A DNA stretch of 64,000 bases from Thermus tengchongensis (GTDB taxonomy: Bacteria; Deinococcota; Deinococci; Deinococcales; Thermaceae): the NCBI RefSeq assembly GCF_021462405.1, contig NZ_JAKEDU010000004.1, positions 114,444 to 178,443 on the forward strand, read 5' to 3'. A program made the position numbers and the translations under genes. Below, piece after piece: positions 45,832-54,739 of the stretch; within the stretch, counting starts at the first letter, position 1, and each line of letters opens with the position of its first letter. The notes below the pieces were generated by a model. The model ran no database searches and was not told the origin of the DNA. It worked only from the letters and a program-made list of their open reading frames with translations.

Positions 45832-46641
45832 GTGCTCCTAAAAGGGGAGCCTTTCAGCGAGCCCCTTCCGGAAGGGTTTTTGTACCATGGCCTAAGCGTC
45901 TTCACCACCTTGCGGGTGGAAAGGGGAGAAGCCCTTTGGCTGGAGGATCACCTCCACCGCCTGCGCCGGCATGCTTCGGCCTTGGGGCTTCCCTATCCGG
46001 GGGATGGGGCATTCCTAAAAGACCTCGAGGCCCTTAAGAAGGAGCTTGCCCGTCTGCCTTGCCTTCGCCTCCGCTTCACCGTGGGGGAGGGGGTATGGCT
46101 TTCCGAGGCCCGGCCCTATACCCCCCTTCCCCTAGCCGCCTACCAAGAGGGGGTGCGGGTTCTCCTGACCCCCTACCGGGTGCATCCGGACCTGTACCGC
46201 TTCAAGACGGGCAACTACCTCCCGTACCGCCTGGCCTTGAAGGAGGCGGAGGGGCAGGGGGCCTTTGAGGGGCTTTTGCAGGATGGCGAGGGCTACGTGG
46301 TGGATGGAAGCCGCACCAGCCCTCTTCTTTACCGGGATGGGGTGCTCTTTCTTTTGGAGGGGGGCATCGAGGGCATCACCCGGGAACAGGTGGCCCGGGT
46401 AGCCCGGGAGATGGGCCTTCGGGTGGAGCGGGCCCGGCTTTACCCCTGGGAGCTTCCCCTGGCCGCGCCCCCCCCTCTTCCCCCCCACCAGGCACTGCGC
46501 CGCCGGGGAGGAGAGCGGGAGGGAGCGAGGGGGGTGTTGCTCCTGGCGGGAAGCGGGGTGGGGCTTTTGCCCGTGGGGCCGCTTCCCGAGGCCTTGGCCC
46601 CCTTGGTGGAGCGCTTCCTTCCCGCCTGCTATACTAAATAG
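45832..46641 (+). CDS. pabC: Aminodeoxychorismate lyase / class IV aminotransferase
   Basis: The 269-residue PLP protein has the fold-type IV pattern: FLYHGLSVFTTLRVERGEALWLEDHLHRLRRHA, YRFKTGNYLPYRLALKEAEG with the PLP Lys, and DGSRTSPLLYRDGVLF. With the fused upstream enzyme it would convert 4-amino-4-deoxychorismate to p-aminobenzoate for folate. The GTG start follows the pabBA stop by 5 nt; no strong ribosome-binding site is seen. A branched-chain aminotransferase is less likely for its length and context. Confidence 0.85.
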   Translation: MLLKGEPFSEPLPEGFLYHGLSVFTTLRVERGEALWLEDHLHRLRRHASALGLPYPGDGAFLKDLEALKKELARLPCLRLRFTVGEGVWLSEARPYTPLPLAAYQEGVRVLLTPYRVHPDLYRFKTGNYLPYRLALKEAEGQGAFEGLLQDGEGYVVDGSRTSPLLYRDGVLFLLEGGIEGITREQVARVAREMGLRVERARLYPWELPLAAPPPLPPHQALRRRGGEREGARGVLLLAGSGVGLLPVGPLPEALAPLVERFLPACYTK

Positions 46642-46649
46642 CGGTACCT

Positions 46650-46682
46650 CCAGCCCATCCTCATGGGCTGGTGCCCCTTTTT
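46650..46682 (+). terminator. Terminator or leader attenuator before greA
   Basis: A perfect 9-bp stem (46650-46658 with 46663-46671), loop CCTC, followed by TGCCCCTTTTT. A TATACT box at 46630-46635 lies just upstream, so a transcript starting there would include this hairpin in the greA leader. Confidence 0.7.
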
Positions 46683-46697
46683 ACGCGGAGGGAAGGG

Positions 46698-47168
46698 ATG
46701 AAGAAGCCGGTTTACCTGACCCCGGAAGGCTTTAGGCGCCTTCAGGAGGAGCTGCATCACCTGAAGACCACCAAGCGGCAGGAGATTTCCGCCGACTTTG
46801 AACAGGCCCTGGAGGAAGGGGATTTAAGGGAAAACGCCGGTTACGACGAGGCGCGCCGGGCCATGTGGCAGAACGAGGCCCGCATCGCCCAGCTGGAGGA
46901 CCTCCTGGCCCGGGCGGTGGTGGTGGAGGGGAATGGCTCCTACGACCAGGTGGCCCTGGGCTGCCAGGTGGAGCTGGAAACCGAATCCGGGGAAAGGCTT
47001 TCGTTGGCCATCGTGGGTAGCCACGAGGCGGATATTTTCAGCGGCAAGATCTCGGACGAGTCCCCCCTGGGCCAAGCGCTTTTAGGTAAGAAGGTGGGGG
47101 ACGTGGTGGAGATAAGGGGCAAGAAGGGAGCCCAGGTCTACACCATCCTGGAGATCAAGCCCCTATAG
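46698..47168 (+). CDS. greA: Transcription elongation factor GreA
   Basis: The 156-residue factor has an N-terminal coiled coil with the acidic tip EEGDLRENAGYDEAR (Asp and Glu that act in transcript cleavage) and a C-terminal FKBP-like domain with ISDESPLGQALLGKKVGD. The tip sequence tells it apart from the Thermus anti-GreA factor Gfh1, which lacks GDLREN. GGAGGGAAGGG precedes the ATG. It rescues backtracked RNA polymerase. The recO gene converges on it with a 6-nt overlap. Confidence 0.93.
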   Translation: MKKPVYLTPEGFRRLQEELHHLKTTKRQEISADFEQALEEGDLRENAGYDEARRAMWQNEARIAQLEDLLARAVVVEGNGSYDQVALGCQVELETESGERLSLAIVGSHEADIFSGKISDESPLGQALLGKKVGDVVEIRGKKGAQVYTILEIKPL

Positions 47169-47858
47169 TTCTGCGGTGAGCGTAGGTGTGGCCTTAAGGG
47201 GGCCTAGGGCCTCTTCCGCATGGTGCTTCAGGGCGAAGAATAGCCTTTCCAGGGGAGCGTCTTCCAGGTAGGGGAGGGCCTCGCTACCCGGGAGGTGGAG
47301 GATGGCCCGGAGGGCCTCCACGCCCTTTTCCCCCAAGTAGATGCCCTCCTCCCCGCGCGGGCCGGACCCGTGCACGAGGCGGCCTGCTTTCAGATATAGG
47401 CCGGGCCCCAGAAGGTTTGGGCTTAAGCCCCCCGCCTTCACCACCCGCCATCCGGCCCATACCAGGGGCAGAAGGGGCCTTTCGTGCTTGGCGATGCCCC
47501 TCAGGCCAGAGATGAAGACCGGATAGATCCTGGGGGCGGCCTCCGGGGAGGCTAAGCGGTAGGAGAGCTCCGCCAGAAAAGAGGCCAGAAGGAAGCGCCT
47601 GGGTTCCTCCAGGCCGTGTAGCCTCCCCAGAAGCTCCGCCTGGGTAAGCGTGGGAAGGCCTTCTCCTTTGGTGTAAAGCTGGAAGCGCACGTGATGGAAC
47701 AGGGAGAGCCTGCCCGAGCGCCCCGAGGGCCGCACCCCCTTGCGGGCCACGGCCTCGAGGCTCCCTTGAGGGGTCAGGAAACGTAGGAGAAGATCCCCTT
47801 GGGGCAGGGCCTTACGCCCCACCACCACGCCTTCCTCCAGACGATAACGCTCCACCAT
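47163..47858 (-). CDS. recO: DNA repair protein RecO
   Basis: The 231-residue protein has the N-terminal OB fold (YRLEEGVVVGRKALPQGDLLLRFLTPQGSLEAVARKGV) and helical C-terminal domain of RecO. It lacks the C-terminal zinc cysteines of some family members, as in Deinococcus-Thermus relatives. It loads RecA on SSB-coated DNA with RecR. The ATG is at 47858; the divergent neighbour starts 20 nt away. Confidence 0.92.
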   Translation of the reverse strand: MVERYRLEEGVVVGRKALPQGDLLLRFLTPQGSLEAVARKGVRPSGRSGRLSLFHHVRFQLYTKGEGLPTLTQAELLGRLHGLEEPRRFLLASFLAELSYRLASPEAAPRIYPVFISGLRGIAKHERPLLPLVWAGWRVVKAGGLSPNLLGPGLYLKAGRLVHGSGPRGEEGIYLGEKGVEALRAILHLPGSEALPYLEDAPLERLFFALKHHAEEALGPLKATPTLTAEL

Positions 47859-47877
47859 TCCAGTGTATGCTTAGAGT

Positions 47878-48108
47878 ATGGAACGGAGCTTGCGCGACAT
47901 CCTGGAATGGGTGGTCTTGGGCCTCTTGGTGGTGGTGGGGGTCCTTTTGGCCCTTTGGGTGGGGGGATGGGTGTTCACCTTCTTGGGCCGGGTACTCCTT
48001 GCGCTTTCCGGCTTGATCTGGGAACTTTTGAAGTTCGCTATCCCTTTGCTGATCCTGGCGGCCATCGGCTACGGGGTGGTTTACCTATTGCAGAAGCGCA
48101 CCGCATAG
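47878..48108 (+). CDS. Small membrane protein of unknown function
   Basis: The 76-residue protein contains two hydrophobic segments (about 10-40 and 45-70: VVLGLLVVVGVLLALWVGGW and LLKFAIPLLILAAIGYGVVY) with charged ends. The ATG is 6 nt after a TATGCT box (47866-47871), so the mRNA is leaderless. It is divergent from recO. No family is recognised. A hairpin terminator follows at 48147. Confidence 0.7.
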   Translation: MERSLRDILEWVVLGLLVVVGVLLALWVGGWVFTFLGRVLLALSGLIWELLKFAIPLLILAAIGYGVVYLLQKRTA

Positions 48109-48146
48109 GGTAGCGGCTCGAGGAAAGCCTGGGGCTTGAGATAAGT

Positions 48147-48180
48147 GCCCGGCCCCCGTTTAAGGGGTTGGGCTTCTCTT
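48147..48180 (+). terminator. Terminator after the small membrane protein
   Basis: A 10-bp stem with two G-T pairs (48147-48156 with 48164-48173) is followed by TTCTCTT. Confidence 0.65.
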
Positions 48181-48197
48181 TAGGGTGTTTCATACCC

Positions 48198-48227
48198 TTG
48201 ACGAAGGGGACGTTAGGGGTGTACGCA
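48198..48227 (+). promoter_or_regulatory. Promoter candidate for the truncated DsrE gene
   Basis: TTGACG (48198-48203) and TACGCA (48222-48227) are 18 bp apart, 25 bp before the ATG. Confidence 0.4.
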
Positions 48228-48251
48228 TTCCCCCAATAGAAGAGAGGGAGC

Positions 48252-48530
48252 ATGGACCGCAGGTTTCTGTTGAGGCTAGGAGCTTTTCTGGGGGTGGGTT
48301 CCCTGTTGGGAGCCCGGGCCAACGAGCGGGTGGCCTACAAAGACTTCGAGAAGGAAACCCCGGTGGCCGTGGTGTACCACCTGGACTTCGGGGACCCCAA
48401 CCGCTTTGGGCAGATGCTGACCAACATCAGCAACCACCTCTCCGTCTACGACAACGACCCCTTCAAGGTCCCGGGACCCGCATGGGTGCGTATAATGCCC
48501 CCATGCGGGTTCTCTTCATCGGCGATGTGA
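48252..48530 (+). pseudogene. Truncated DsrE-family protein gene
   Basis: The 92-codon frame begins with a twin-arginine-like signal (MDRRFLLRLGAFLGVGSLLG) and continues with a DsrE-type start (AVVYHLDFGDPNRFGQMLTNISNHLSVYDNDPFK). Family members carry about 80-100 further residues here with the thiol site; instead the frame runs into VPGPAWVRI and overlaps the ymdB start. The C-terminal half is deleted, so it is probably inactive. The promoter and ribosome-binding site (GAGAGGGAGC) are still present. Confidence 0.75.
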
Positions 48531-49261
48531 TGGCTGAGCCCGGCCTAAGGGTGGTGAGCCTTCACCTGCCGGATATTCGGGATCAGTACGATCTGGTCAT
48601 AGCTAACGGGGAGAACGCCGCCAAGGGTAAGGGGTTGGACCGCCGTTCCTACCGCATCCTGCGCGAGGCGGGGGTGGACCTGGTTTCCCTGGGAAACCAC
48701 GCTTGGGATCACAAGGAGGTCTACGAGCTCTTGGAACGGGAGCCCGTGGTGCGGGCCTTAAACTACCCTCCCGGCACCCCAGGGCGAGGGTGGTGGCGGC
48801 TTGACGCAGGTGGGGAGAGCCTTCTCTTCGTGCAGGTGATGGGCCGGGTCTTCATGGATCCCCTGGACGATCCCTTCCGCACCCTGGATGCCCTTTTAGC
48901 CCAGGAGAAGGCGGATTACATCCTGGTGGAGGTGCATGCCGAGGCCACCAGCGAGAAGATGGCCCTGGCCCACTACCTGGATGGCCGGGTTACCGCTGTG
49001 CTGGGCACCCACACCCATGTGCCCACCCTGGACGCCATGCGCTTGCCGAAGGGCACCCTGTACCAGACCGATGTGGGCATGACCGGTACGTATGCATCCA
49101 TCATCGGCGGGGAGGTGGAGACCTTCCTGGCCCGCTTCCTTACGGGCAGGCCCCAACCTTTTCGGGCTGCCCAGGGAAGGGCGCGTTTCCACGCCACCGA
49201 GCTGGTTTTGGAGGGCGGCAAAGGGGTTTCCATAGGCCCTTACGTGTGGGAGGAGCCGTGA
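48503..49261 (+). CDS. YmdB-family metallophosphoesterase
   Basis: The 252-residue protein has the metal ligands of the TIGR00282/YmdB family: [10 protein letters not shown] (Asp8), [11 protein letters not shown] (Glu and Asn), [23 protein letters not shown] and [10 protein letters not shown]. YmdB hydrolyses cyclic mononucleotides and affects RNA and motility in other bacteria. A consensus TATAAT (48491-48496) is 6 nt before the ATG; the mRNA is therefore leaderless and the promoter lies within the truncated DsrE gene. Confidence 0.9.
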   Translation: MRVLFIGDVMAEPGLRVVSLHLPDIRDQYDLVIANGENAAKGKGLDRRSYRILREAGVDLVSLGNHAWDHKEVYELLEREPVVRALNYPPGTPGRGWWRLDAGGESLLFVQVMGRVFMDPLDDPFRTLDALLAQEKADYILVEVHAEATSEKMALAHYLDGRVTAVLGTHTHVPTLDAMRLPKGTLYQTDVGMTGTYASIIGGEVETFLARFLTGRPQPFRAAQGRARFHATELVLEGGKGVSIGPYVWEEP

Positions 49262-51843
49262 AGCCTGCGAGGGAGGATACCTTTGACCTTTTGCGGGCAG
49301 AGGTGGACCTTCTGGGCCGCCTTTTGGGCGAGGCCATCCGGGCGGTTTCGGGGGAACGTTTTTTCGCCTTGGTGGAGGAGGTGCGCCTCCTATCCAAGGC
49401 CCGACGACAGGGGGACGAAGGAGCGAGGACCACCCTTTTGAAACGGGTGGAGGGGCTTTCCCTCGAGGAGGCCGAGGCCCTGGTGCGGGCCTTTACCCAC
49501 TACTTCCACCTGGTCAACCTGGCGGAGGAGAGGCACCGGGTGCGGGTGAACCGCCTTAGGGCTGAGGCGGAAACCCCAGAGAGCCCGAGGCCCGAGGGCT
49601 TCTTGGCCCTAGCCAGGGCCTTGAAGGAAAGGGGGCTTTCCCTGGAAGAGGTGGAGGCCCACCTGAACCGGCTGGAGCTATGGCTCACCTTTACCGCCCA
49701 TCCCACCGAAACCCGCAGGCGGACCCTAAGGCATCATTTGGAAAAATTACAGGAAGAGCTGGAGGCCCAAGACCGTTCCCGCTTGGCGGCCAGGGTGGCC
49801 CTGCTCTATGCCACCGAGGAGGTGCGCAAGGCCAGGCCCACGGTGGAGGACGAGATCAAAGGCGGGCTTTACTACCTGCCCACCACCCTCTGGCAGGCGG
49901 TACCCCGGGTGGTGGAGGGCCTCGAGGCTGCCCTGGAGAAGGTCTATGGCAAGCGTCCCCGCCTGAAGAGCCCGGTGCGCTTCAGGAGCTGGATCGGGGG
50001 GGACCGGGATGGCAACCCCTTCGTTACCCCTGAGGTGACCGCCTTTGCCGCTCGATATGCCCGCCAGGTGGCCCGGGAGCGGTTTTTGCTGGAACTGGAA
50101 AACCTGGTGCGGGACCTTTCCCTTTCCGAAAGCAAAGTTCCCGTGCCCAGGGGGGTGCGGGAGGGAGGGGAGGAAACGGAGCGCTTCCCCGGGGAGCCCT
50201 ACCGGCGGTTCTTCGCCAGGCTTTATGCCCGTCTGGAGAAGGGTGAGGTGAGCACGGAGGAGCTTTTGCGAGCCCTGAGGGTGGCAGAGGAGGGCCTGGC
50301 CTCCGTGGGCTTGGAACAGGTGGCGGCCTCCTTCCTCCGTCCCCTCGAGGCCCGCCTTTTCGCCTTCGGCCTGGAGCTTGCGCCCTTGGACCTGAGGGAG
50401 GAGTCCGGGAAACTCCTGGAGGCGGCGGCGGAACTCCTGAGGGTTGGGGGGGTCCACCCCGATTTCCTCTCCTTGTCCCCCGAGGCCCAGGAGGCCCTCC
50501 TCACCGAGGAGTTGAGAAGCGCCCGTCCCCTTCTGCCCGTGGGCCATGAGCCCCAGGGGGAGGCCCTGCGGGTGGCGCTCGGGGCCTTTCGGGCCTGGCG
50601 GGACAAGGGGGCCCACGTGGTGTCCATGACCCACCACCCCGGGGATCTCCTTGCTGTGTTCCTTCTCGCCCGGGAGGTGGGGCTTTACCGGCCGGGAGCC
50701 CCGTTGCCCCTGGATGTGGTGCCCCTCTTTGAGACCCTCGAGGACCTCCACCGGGCCCCGGAGGTGCTCACCCGCCTTCTGCAAAACCCCGTCTTCCTGG
50801 CCCACGCCCGGGGCCGGGGCGGGGTGGAGATCATGATCGGCTACTCTGACTCCAATAAGGACGCTGGCTTCCTAGCCGCCAATCTGGCCCTTTACGAGGC
50901 CCAGGAGACCTTGGCCAAGGTGGGGCAGAGCTTCGGCCTGCCGGTTTTCTTCTTCCACGGCCGGGGTACCTCCACCGCCCGGGGCGGGGGGCCTGCGGGC
51001 CGGGCCATCGCCAGCCTGCCCCCCAGGAGCGTGGGGCACCGCATCCGCCTCACGGAACAGGGGGAGGCCCTGGCGGATCGGTACAGCCACCCCGAGCTGG
51101 CCGTGCGCCACCTGGAGCAACTTCTCTTTTACTTCGCCCAGGCGGCCTTGGGCGAGGGGGTGGAGCCTAGACCTGAGTGGCGGGAGGCCCTGTGGCAGGC
51201 AGGGGAGGAGAGCATGCGCCGCTACCGAGCCCTTTTGGCCCAGGAGGGTTTCTTCCCCTTTTTCGAGGCCTTTACCCCCATCCGGGAGATCGGGGAACTC
51301 CCCATCGCCAGCCGTCCTGTGTACCGCCACGGCCGGGTGCGGGAGATCCGCGACCTCAGGGCCATTCCCTGGGTGATGGCCTGGACCCAGGTGCGCCTGC
51401 TCCTGCCCGGCTGGTACGGGCTTACGGCCCTGGAGGCCTTGCCCCTGGACCTTCTCAGGCAGATGTACCGGGAGTGGCCCTTCTTCGCCACCACCCTGGA
51501 GAATGCCGCCATGGCCTTGGCCAAGGCGGACCTGGGGGTAGCGGAGCTTTACCTGCGCCTGGTTCCGGAAAAGCTACACTCCCTCTTCCACAGCCTTGCC
51601 CAGGAGTACCAAAAGACGGTGGCGCTTTTGGAAAGCATCTTCCAGGCTCCCCTCCTTCACAACCAAAAGACCTTGGAAAGGCAGATCGCCTTGCGCAACC
51701 CCTACGTGGACCCCATCAACTTCGTGCAGGTGGAGCTTCTCCGCCGCTACCGCGCTCCTGGGGGCAGGGAGGATGAGGCCTTGAAGAAGGCCCTTCTCCT
51801 TTCCATCCTGGGGGTGGCGGCGGGCCTTAGAAATGCGGGTTAA
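49258..51843 (+). CDS. ppc: Phosphoenolpyruvate carboxylase
   Basis: The 861-residue enzyme has the catalytic [13 protein letters not shown] (about residue 142), the bicarbonate-activating [11 protein letters not shown], the flexible loop [16 protein letters not shown], and the C-terminal [14 protein letters not shown] ending (here [11 protein letters not shown]). It makes oxaloacetate from PEP to refill the TCA cycle. The GTG at 49258 overlaps the ymdB stop and has GGAGGAG just upstream. An alternative GTG at 49246 would add four residues. Confidence 0.96.
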   Translation: MKPAREDTFDLLRAEVDLLGRLLGEAIRAVSGERFFALVEEVRLLSKARRQGDEGARTTLLKRVEGLSLEEAEALVRAFTHYFHLVNLAEERHRVRVNRLRAEAETPESPRPEGFLALARALKERGLSLEEVEAHLNRLELWLTFTAHPTETRRRTLRHHLEKLQEELEAQDRSRLAARVALLYATEEVRKARPTVEDEIKGGLYYLPTTLWQAVPRVVEGLEAALEKVYGKRPRLKSPVRFRSWIGGDRDGNPFVTPEVTAFAARYARQVARERFLLELENLVRDLSLSESKVPVPRGVREGGEETERFPGEPYRRFFARLYARLEKGEVSTEELLRALRVAEEGLASVGLEQVAASFLRPLEARLFAFGLELAPLDLREESGKLLEAAAELLRVGGVHPDFLSLSPEAQEALLTEELRSARPLLPVGHEPQGEALRVALGAFRAWRDKGAHVVSMTHHPGDLLAVFLLAREVGLYRPGAPLPLDVVPLFETLEDLHRAPEVLTRLLQNPVFLAHARGRGGVEIMIGYSDSNKDAGFLAANLALYEAQETLAKVGQSFGLPVFFFHGRGTSTARGGGPAGRAIASLPPRSVGHRIRLTEQGEALADRYSHPELAVRHLEQLLFYFAQAALGEGVEPRPEWREALWQAGEESMRRYRALLAQEGFFPFFEAFTPIREIGELPIASRPVYRHGRVREIRDLRAIPWVMAWTQVRLLLPGWYGLTALEALPLDLLRQMYREWPFFATTLENAAMALAKADLGVAELYLRLVPEKLHSLFHSLAQEYQKTVALLESIFQAPLLHNQKTLERQIALRNPYVDPINFVQVELLRRYRAPGGREDEALKKALLLSILGVAAGLRNAG

Positions 51844-51854
51844 GATGGAGGTCG

Positions 51855-52391
51855 ATGGAGCTTGGCCAGCATCCTGACCAGCGGGTGGGCGTTTTCGTGG
51901 ACACCCAGAACCTTTACCACTCCGCTCGGGACTACTACGAGCGCAACGTGAACTTTGAAAGCCTCCTGCGCTTTGCCGTGGGGGGAAGGCGTCTGGTGCG
52001 GGCCACCGCCTATGTGGTGGAGAAGGAGGGAGATACCTCCGCCTGGCCCTTCATCTACAAGCTTTCCACCATCGGCTACCGGGTGCGGCGCATGTACCTC
52101 ACGGTGAAGGAGTTGGGTGAGGGGGGCAAGCCCATCTACGAGGGGAACTGGGACATGGGCATCGCCGCGGACATGGTGCGGCTTATGCCCCACCTGGATG
52201 TGGTGGTCCTGGGAAGCGGGGATGGGGACTTTGTGGAGATCCTCGAGGTCCTCATGGAACGGGGCATCCGGGTGGAGGTGATCGCCTTCCGGGAGACCAC
52301 CGCCCAGAAGCTCATCGATGCCGTGGACCGCTTCGTGCACCTTCCTGATATCCCCAATGCCTTCATGGAGCCCAAGAACACGGAGCGATGA
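51855..52391 (+). CDS. NYN-domain protein (LabA/DUF88 family)
   Basis: The 178-residue protein has the PIN-like NYN fold: VGVFVDTQNLYHSARDYY (first Asp), KGNWDMGIAADMVRLM in the form EGNWDMGIAADM, and VVVLGSGDGDFVEILEVL, then GIRVEVIAF. Acidic residues D, D and DGD fit a metal-dependent RNase site. It probably acts on RNA. The stop overlaps the queA start (ATGA). The start is near GGAGGTCG and could be a few codons off. Confidence 0.87.
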   Translation: MELGQHPDQRVGVFVDTQNLYHSARDYYERNVNFESLLRFAVGGRRLVRATAYVVEKEGDTSAWPFIYKLSTIGYRVRRMYLTVKELGEGGKPIYEGNWDMGIAADMVRLMPHLDVVVLGSGDGDFVEILEVLMERGIRVEVIAFRETTAQKLIDAVDRFVHLPDIPNAFMEPKNTER

Positions 52392-53422
52392 GCCTCGAGG
52401 CCTACGACTACTTCCTGCCCGAAGAGCTCATTGCCCAGGAGGGGGTGGAACCCCGGGACGCGGCGCGGATGCTGGTGGTCTACCGGGAGGGCCTCTTCCG
52501 GGCCGAGCACCGCCAGGTCAGGGACCTTCCCGAATACCTCCGCCCGAGGGATGTGCTGGTGTTTAACGAGAGCAAGGTAATCCCCGCCCGCCTCTTGGCC
52601 CAAAGGCCCACGGGGGGAAGGGTGGAGGTGCTCTTGGTACGGGAAAGGACTCCAGGGCTTTGGGAGGCCCTGGTGGGTCCCGGCCGCAAGGCCAAGCCTG
52701 GCACCAGGCTCCGCTTTCTATCTCCCCGGGACCTCCGGGTGGTTCCGGATCTCGAGGCGGAAGTGGTGGGGGTGGAGGAGGGCGGGGTACGGCTTCTCCG
52801 CTTCCAAGGGGATCTGATGGCCCACCTGGAGGAGGTGGGGGAGGTGCCCCTGCCCCCCTACATCAAGACCAAAATCCCTCCGGAACGCTACCAGACCGTG
52901 TACGCCAAGCGCCCGGGTTCCGTGGCCGCCCCTACCGCGGGCCTCCACTTCACCCCAGAGCTCCTCTCCCGCCTGAGGGGCATGGGGGTGGAGCTCCGCT
53001 TCCTGAGCCTGCACGTGGGCCCCGGCACCTTCCGCCCGGTGAAGGGGGATCCCGAGGAGCACGAGATGCATCCTGAGCCCTACGAAATCCCTGAGGAAAC
53101 GGCGGAAGCCATCAACCGGGCCAAGGAGGAGGCCCGGCGGGTGGTGGCAGTGGGCACCACCGTGGTGCGGGCCCTGGAAAGCGCTTACCGGGAGGGGGTA
53201 GGGGTAGTGGCTGGGGGAGGGGAGACCCGGCTATTCATCCGGCCGCCCTATACCTTCCGGGTGATCGATGGTCTTTTCACCAACTTCCACTTGCCCCGCT
53301 CCACCCTGATCATGCTGGTGGCTGCCTTTTTGGGCTACGAACGAACCATGGAGGCCTACTGGCTGGCCGTGGCGGAGCGGTACCGGTTCTACTCCCTGGG
53401 GGACGCCATGCTTATCCTCTAG
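52388..53422 (+). CDS. queA: S-adenosylmethionine:tRNA ribosyltransferase-isomerase
   Basis: The 344-residue enzyme makes epoxyqueuosine in tRNA. Family motifs: YDYFLPEELIAQ at the start, RDVLVFNESKVIPARL, PPYIKTKIPPERYQTVYAK, GSVAAPTAGLHFTPELL, FLSLHVGPGTFRPV, and TNFHLPRSTLIMLVAAF. It is translationally coupled to the NYN gene. A queuosine pathway must therefore be partly present; no other step is in this window. Confidence 0.97.
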   Translation: MSLEAYDYFLPEELIAQEGVEPRDAARMLVVYREGLFRAEHRQVRDLPEYLRPRDVLVFNESKVIPARLLAQRPTGGRVEVLLVRERTPGLWEALVGPGRKAKPGTRLRFLSPRDLRVVPDLEAEVVGVEEGGVRLLRFQGDLMAHLEEVGEVPLPPYIKTKIPPERYQTVYAKRPGSVAAPTAGLHFTPELLSRLRGMGVELRFLSLHVGPGTFRPVKGDPEEHEMHPEPYEIPEETAEAINRAKEEARRVVAVGTTVVRALESAYREGVGVVAGGGETRLFIRPPYTFRVIDGLFTNFHLPRSTLIMLVAAFLGYERTMEAYWLAVAERYRFYSLGDAMLIL

Positions 53423-53458
53423 GCAGTTCCTCAAAAACGTTGGCTGGGCGGTCTAGGT

Positions 53459-54739
53459 CTAGGGCAGGGCGAACCTGTGGCTGGCCCGGAGGAGGTCTAG
53501 GGCCAGGGCTTCCATGCGCCTCCTTAGGAAAAGGGGGGCTAGCCAAGCCTCGGGGATGGCTTCCTTGCCGTAGAAAGCTCCCGCCAGCTGGCCGTAGACC
53601 GCACCCACGGTGTCCGCATCCCCACCCAGGTTCACCGCGCGGAGCATGCCCTCGGCAAAGGAGGAGGTGGTGGCGAAGGCGAAGAGGGCGGCCTCGAGGG
53701 TCCCTGGAGCGTACCCCGGTCCCTCCTCTGGCTCGTTCCAGAAGCCTCCTTCCGCCACCCGGCGCACCGCGGGGTGCAGGTCGCGGTCCCGGAAGGGTTC
53801 CAGGCGCAAGAGTTCCTCCTTGGAAGCCCCCTCCAGGGCTTCTTTTAGGAGCCAGGCCAGAAACTCCGTGGCCTCCAAGGCTTCCCGGGCCCCGTGGGTG
53901 GTGCGGGCGGAAAGGCGGGCCAGCTGGAGCAGGTTGGGGTGCTGGCGGTAGGCCAGGACCAGGGGGGCGAGGCGCATCAGGGGGCCGTTGCCTGCCCCTT
54001 CCTCATCCCCGCAAAAGGGGTCCCCCGTGCGGGCGAAGCGCTCCAGGGCCCTTCGGGTGGCGTTCCCGATGTCGAAGCAGTAGCCCTTGGCGCTCAGGTA
54101 CCCCTCCCGGTACCAGCGCAGGTAGCGCGCCATCTGGTCCTGGGGGTCAAAGCCCTTCTCTACCAGGCTTTCCGCCAGGCAGAGGGCCATGCTGGTGTCG
54201 TCGGTCCAGGCCCCTGGGAAGAGGTCATGGGGTCCGCCCCCTTTCATGCCTGCGACCAGGGGAAAGCTCCCCTTGGGCTGGAACTCCACCTGGGCCCCCA
54301 GGGCGTCCCCCACGGCCAGGCCCAGCAAGGCCCCGAGGTAGCGGTCCTGGAGTCTCCGCAACGCCTCCACCCAAGCCTGGGCTTCCCTGGGGCCGAGGAG
54401 GGTGGGGTGGCGGGTGGGGGCGAACCAGGCAAGGAGGGAGGGAAGGTCCTCGAGGCCCGGACCTTCCCCTCCTTCCCCCAGGAGGAGCTTATGGTCCCCA
54501 TCGGCCAGCCACACCATGCCTAAGAGGTTCCCTTCCGCCTGGGTTCCCGGGGGAAGGGGGTGACCCAGGTGCACCGCATCCACCTCCTCCCCGTCCGCAG
54601 GGTTGATCAGGCCGGGGATAAGGCCGTAGTTCACGGGGGCCGGTTGGTCCACGGCCACCAGGGTTAGGCGTCCCTCCTTCCAGGCATAGCGGAAGGGGCT
54701 TCCCTTGCTCCACTCCACCACCATGCGTAGCCGCATCAT
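53459..54739 (-). CDS. Fusion of a pyrophosphatase-like domain with an ADP-ribosylglycohydrolase
   Basis: The 426-residue protein has a C-terminal ADP-ribosylglycohydrolase (about 135-426) with GLAVGDALGAQVE, AWTDDTSMAL and NLGGDADTVGAVYGQLAGAFYG, the dinuclear metal residues of DraG/ARH enzymes. Residues 1-90 resemble inorganic pyrophosphatase: VEWSKGSPFRYAW, PVNYGLIPGLINPADGEEVDAV, GDHKLLL. Some pyrophosphatase ligands are changed (Glu for Asp in DGEEVD; the Arg43 and Glu31 equivalents are absent), so it may bind nucleotide rather than hydrolyse PPi. The ATG overlaps the mgtE stop. Confidence 0.8.
   Translation of the reverse strand: MMRLRMVVEWSKGSPFRYAWKEGRLTLVAVDQPAPVNYGLIPGLINPADGEEVDAVHLGHPLPPGTQAEGNLLGMVWLADGDHKLLLGEGGEGPGLEDLPSLLAWFAPTRHPTLLGPREAQAWVEALRRLQDRYLGALLGLAVGDALGAQVEFQPKGSFPLVAGMKGGGPHDLFPGAWTDDTSMALCLAESLVEKGFDPQDQMARYLRWYREGYLSAKGYCFDIGNATRRALERFARTGDPFCGDEEGAGNGPLMRLAPLVLAYRQHPNLLQLARLSARTTHGAREALEATEFLAWLLKEALEGASKEELLRLEPFRDRDLHPAVRRVAEGGFWNEPEEGPGYAPGTLEAALFAFATTSSFAEGMLRAVNLGGDADTVGAVYGQLAGAFYGKEAIPEAWLAPLFLRRRMEALALDLLRASHRFALP

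Noticed and set aside
46698..47168. Gfh1 rather than GreA
   Set aside because: The coiled-coil tip has GDLREN, the catalytic-type tip of GreA, and not the Gfh1 tip with its Asp cluster.
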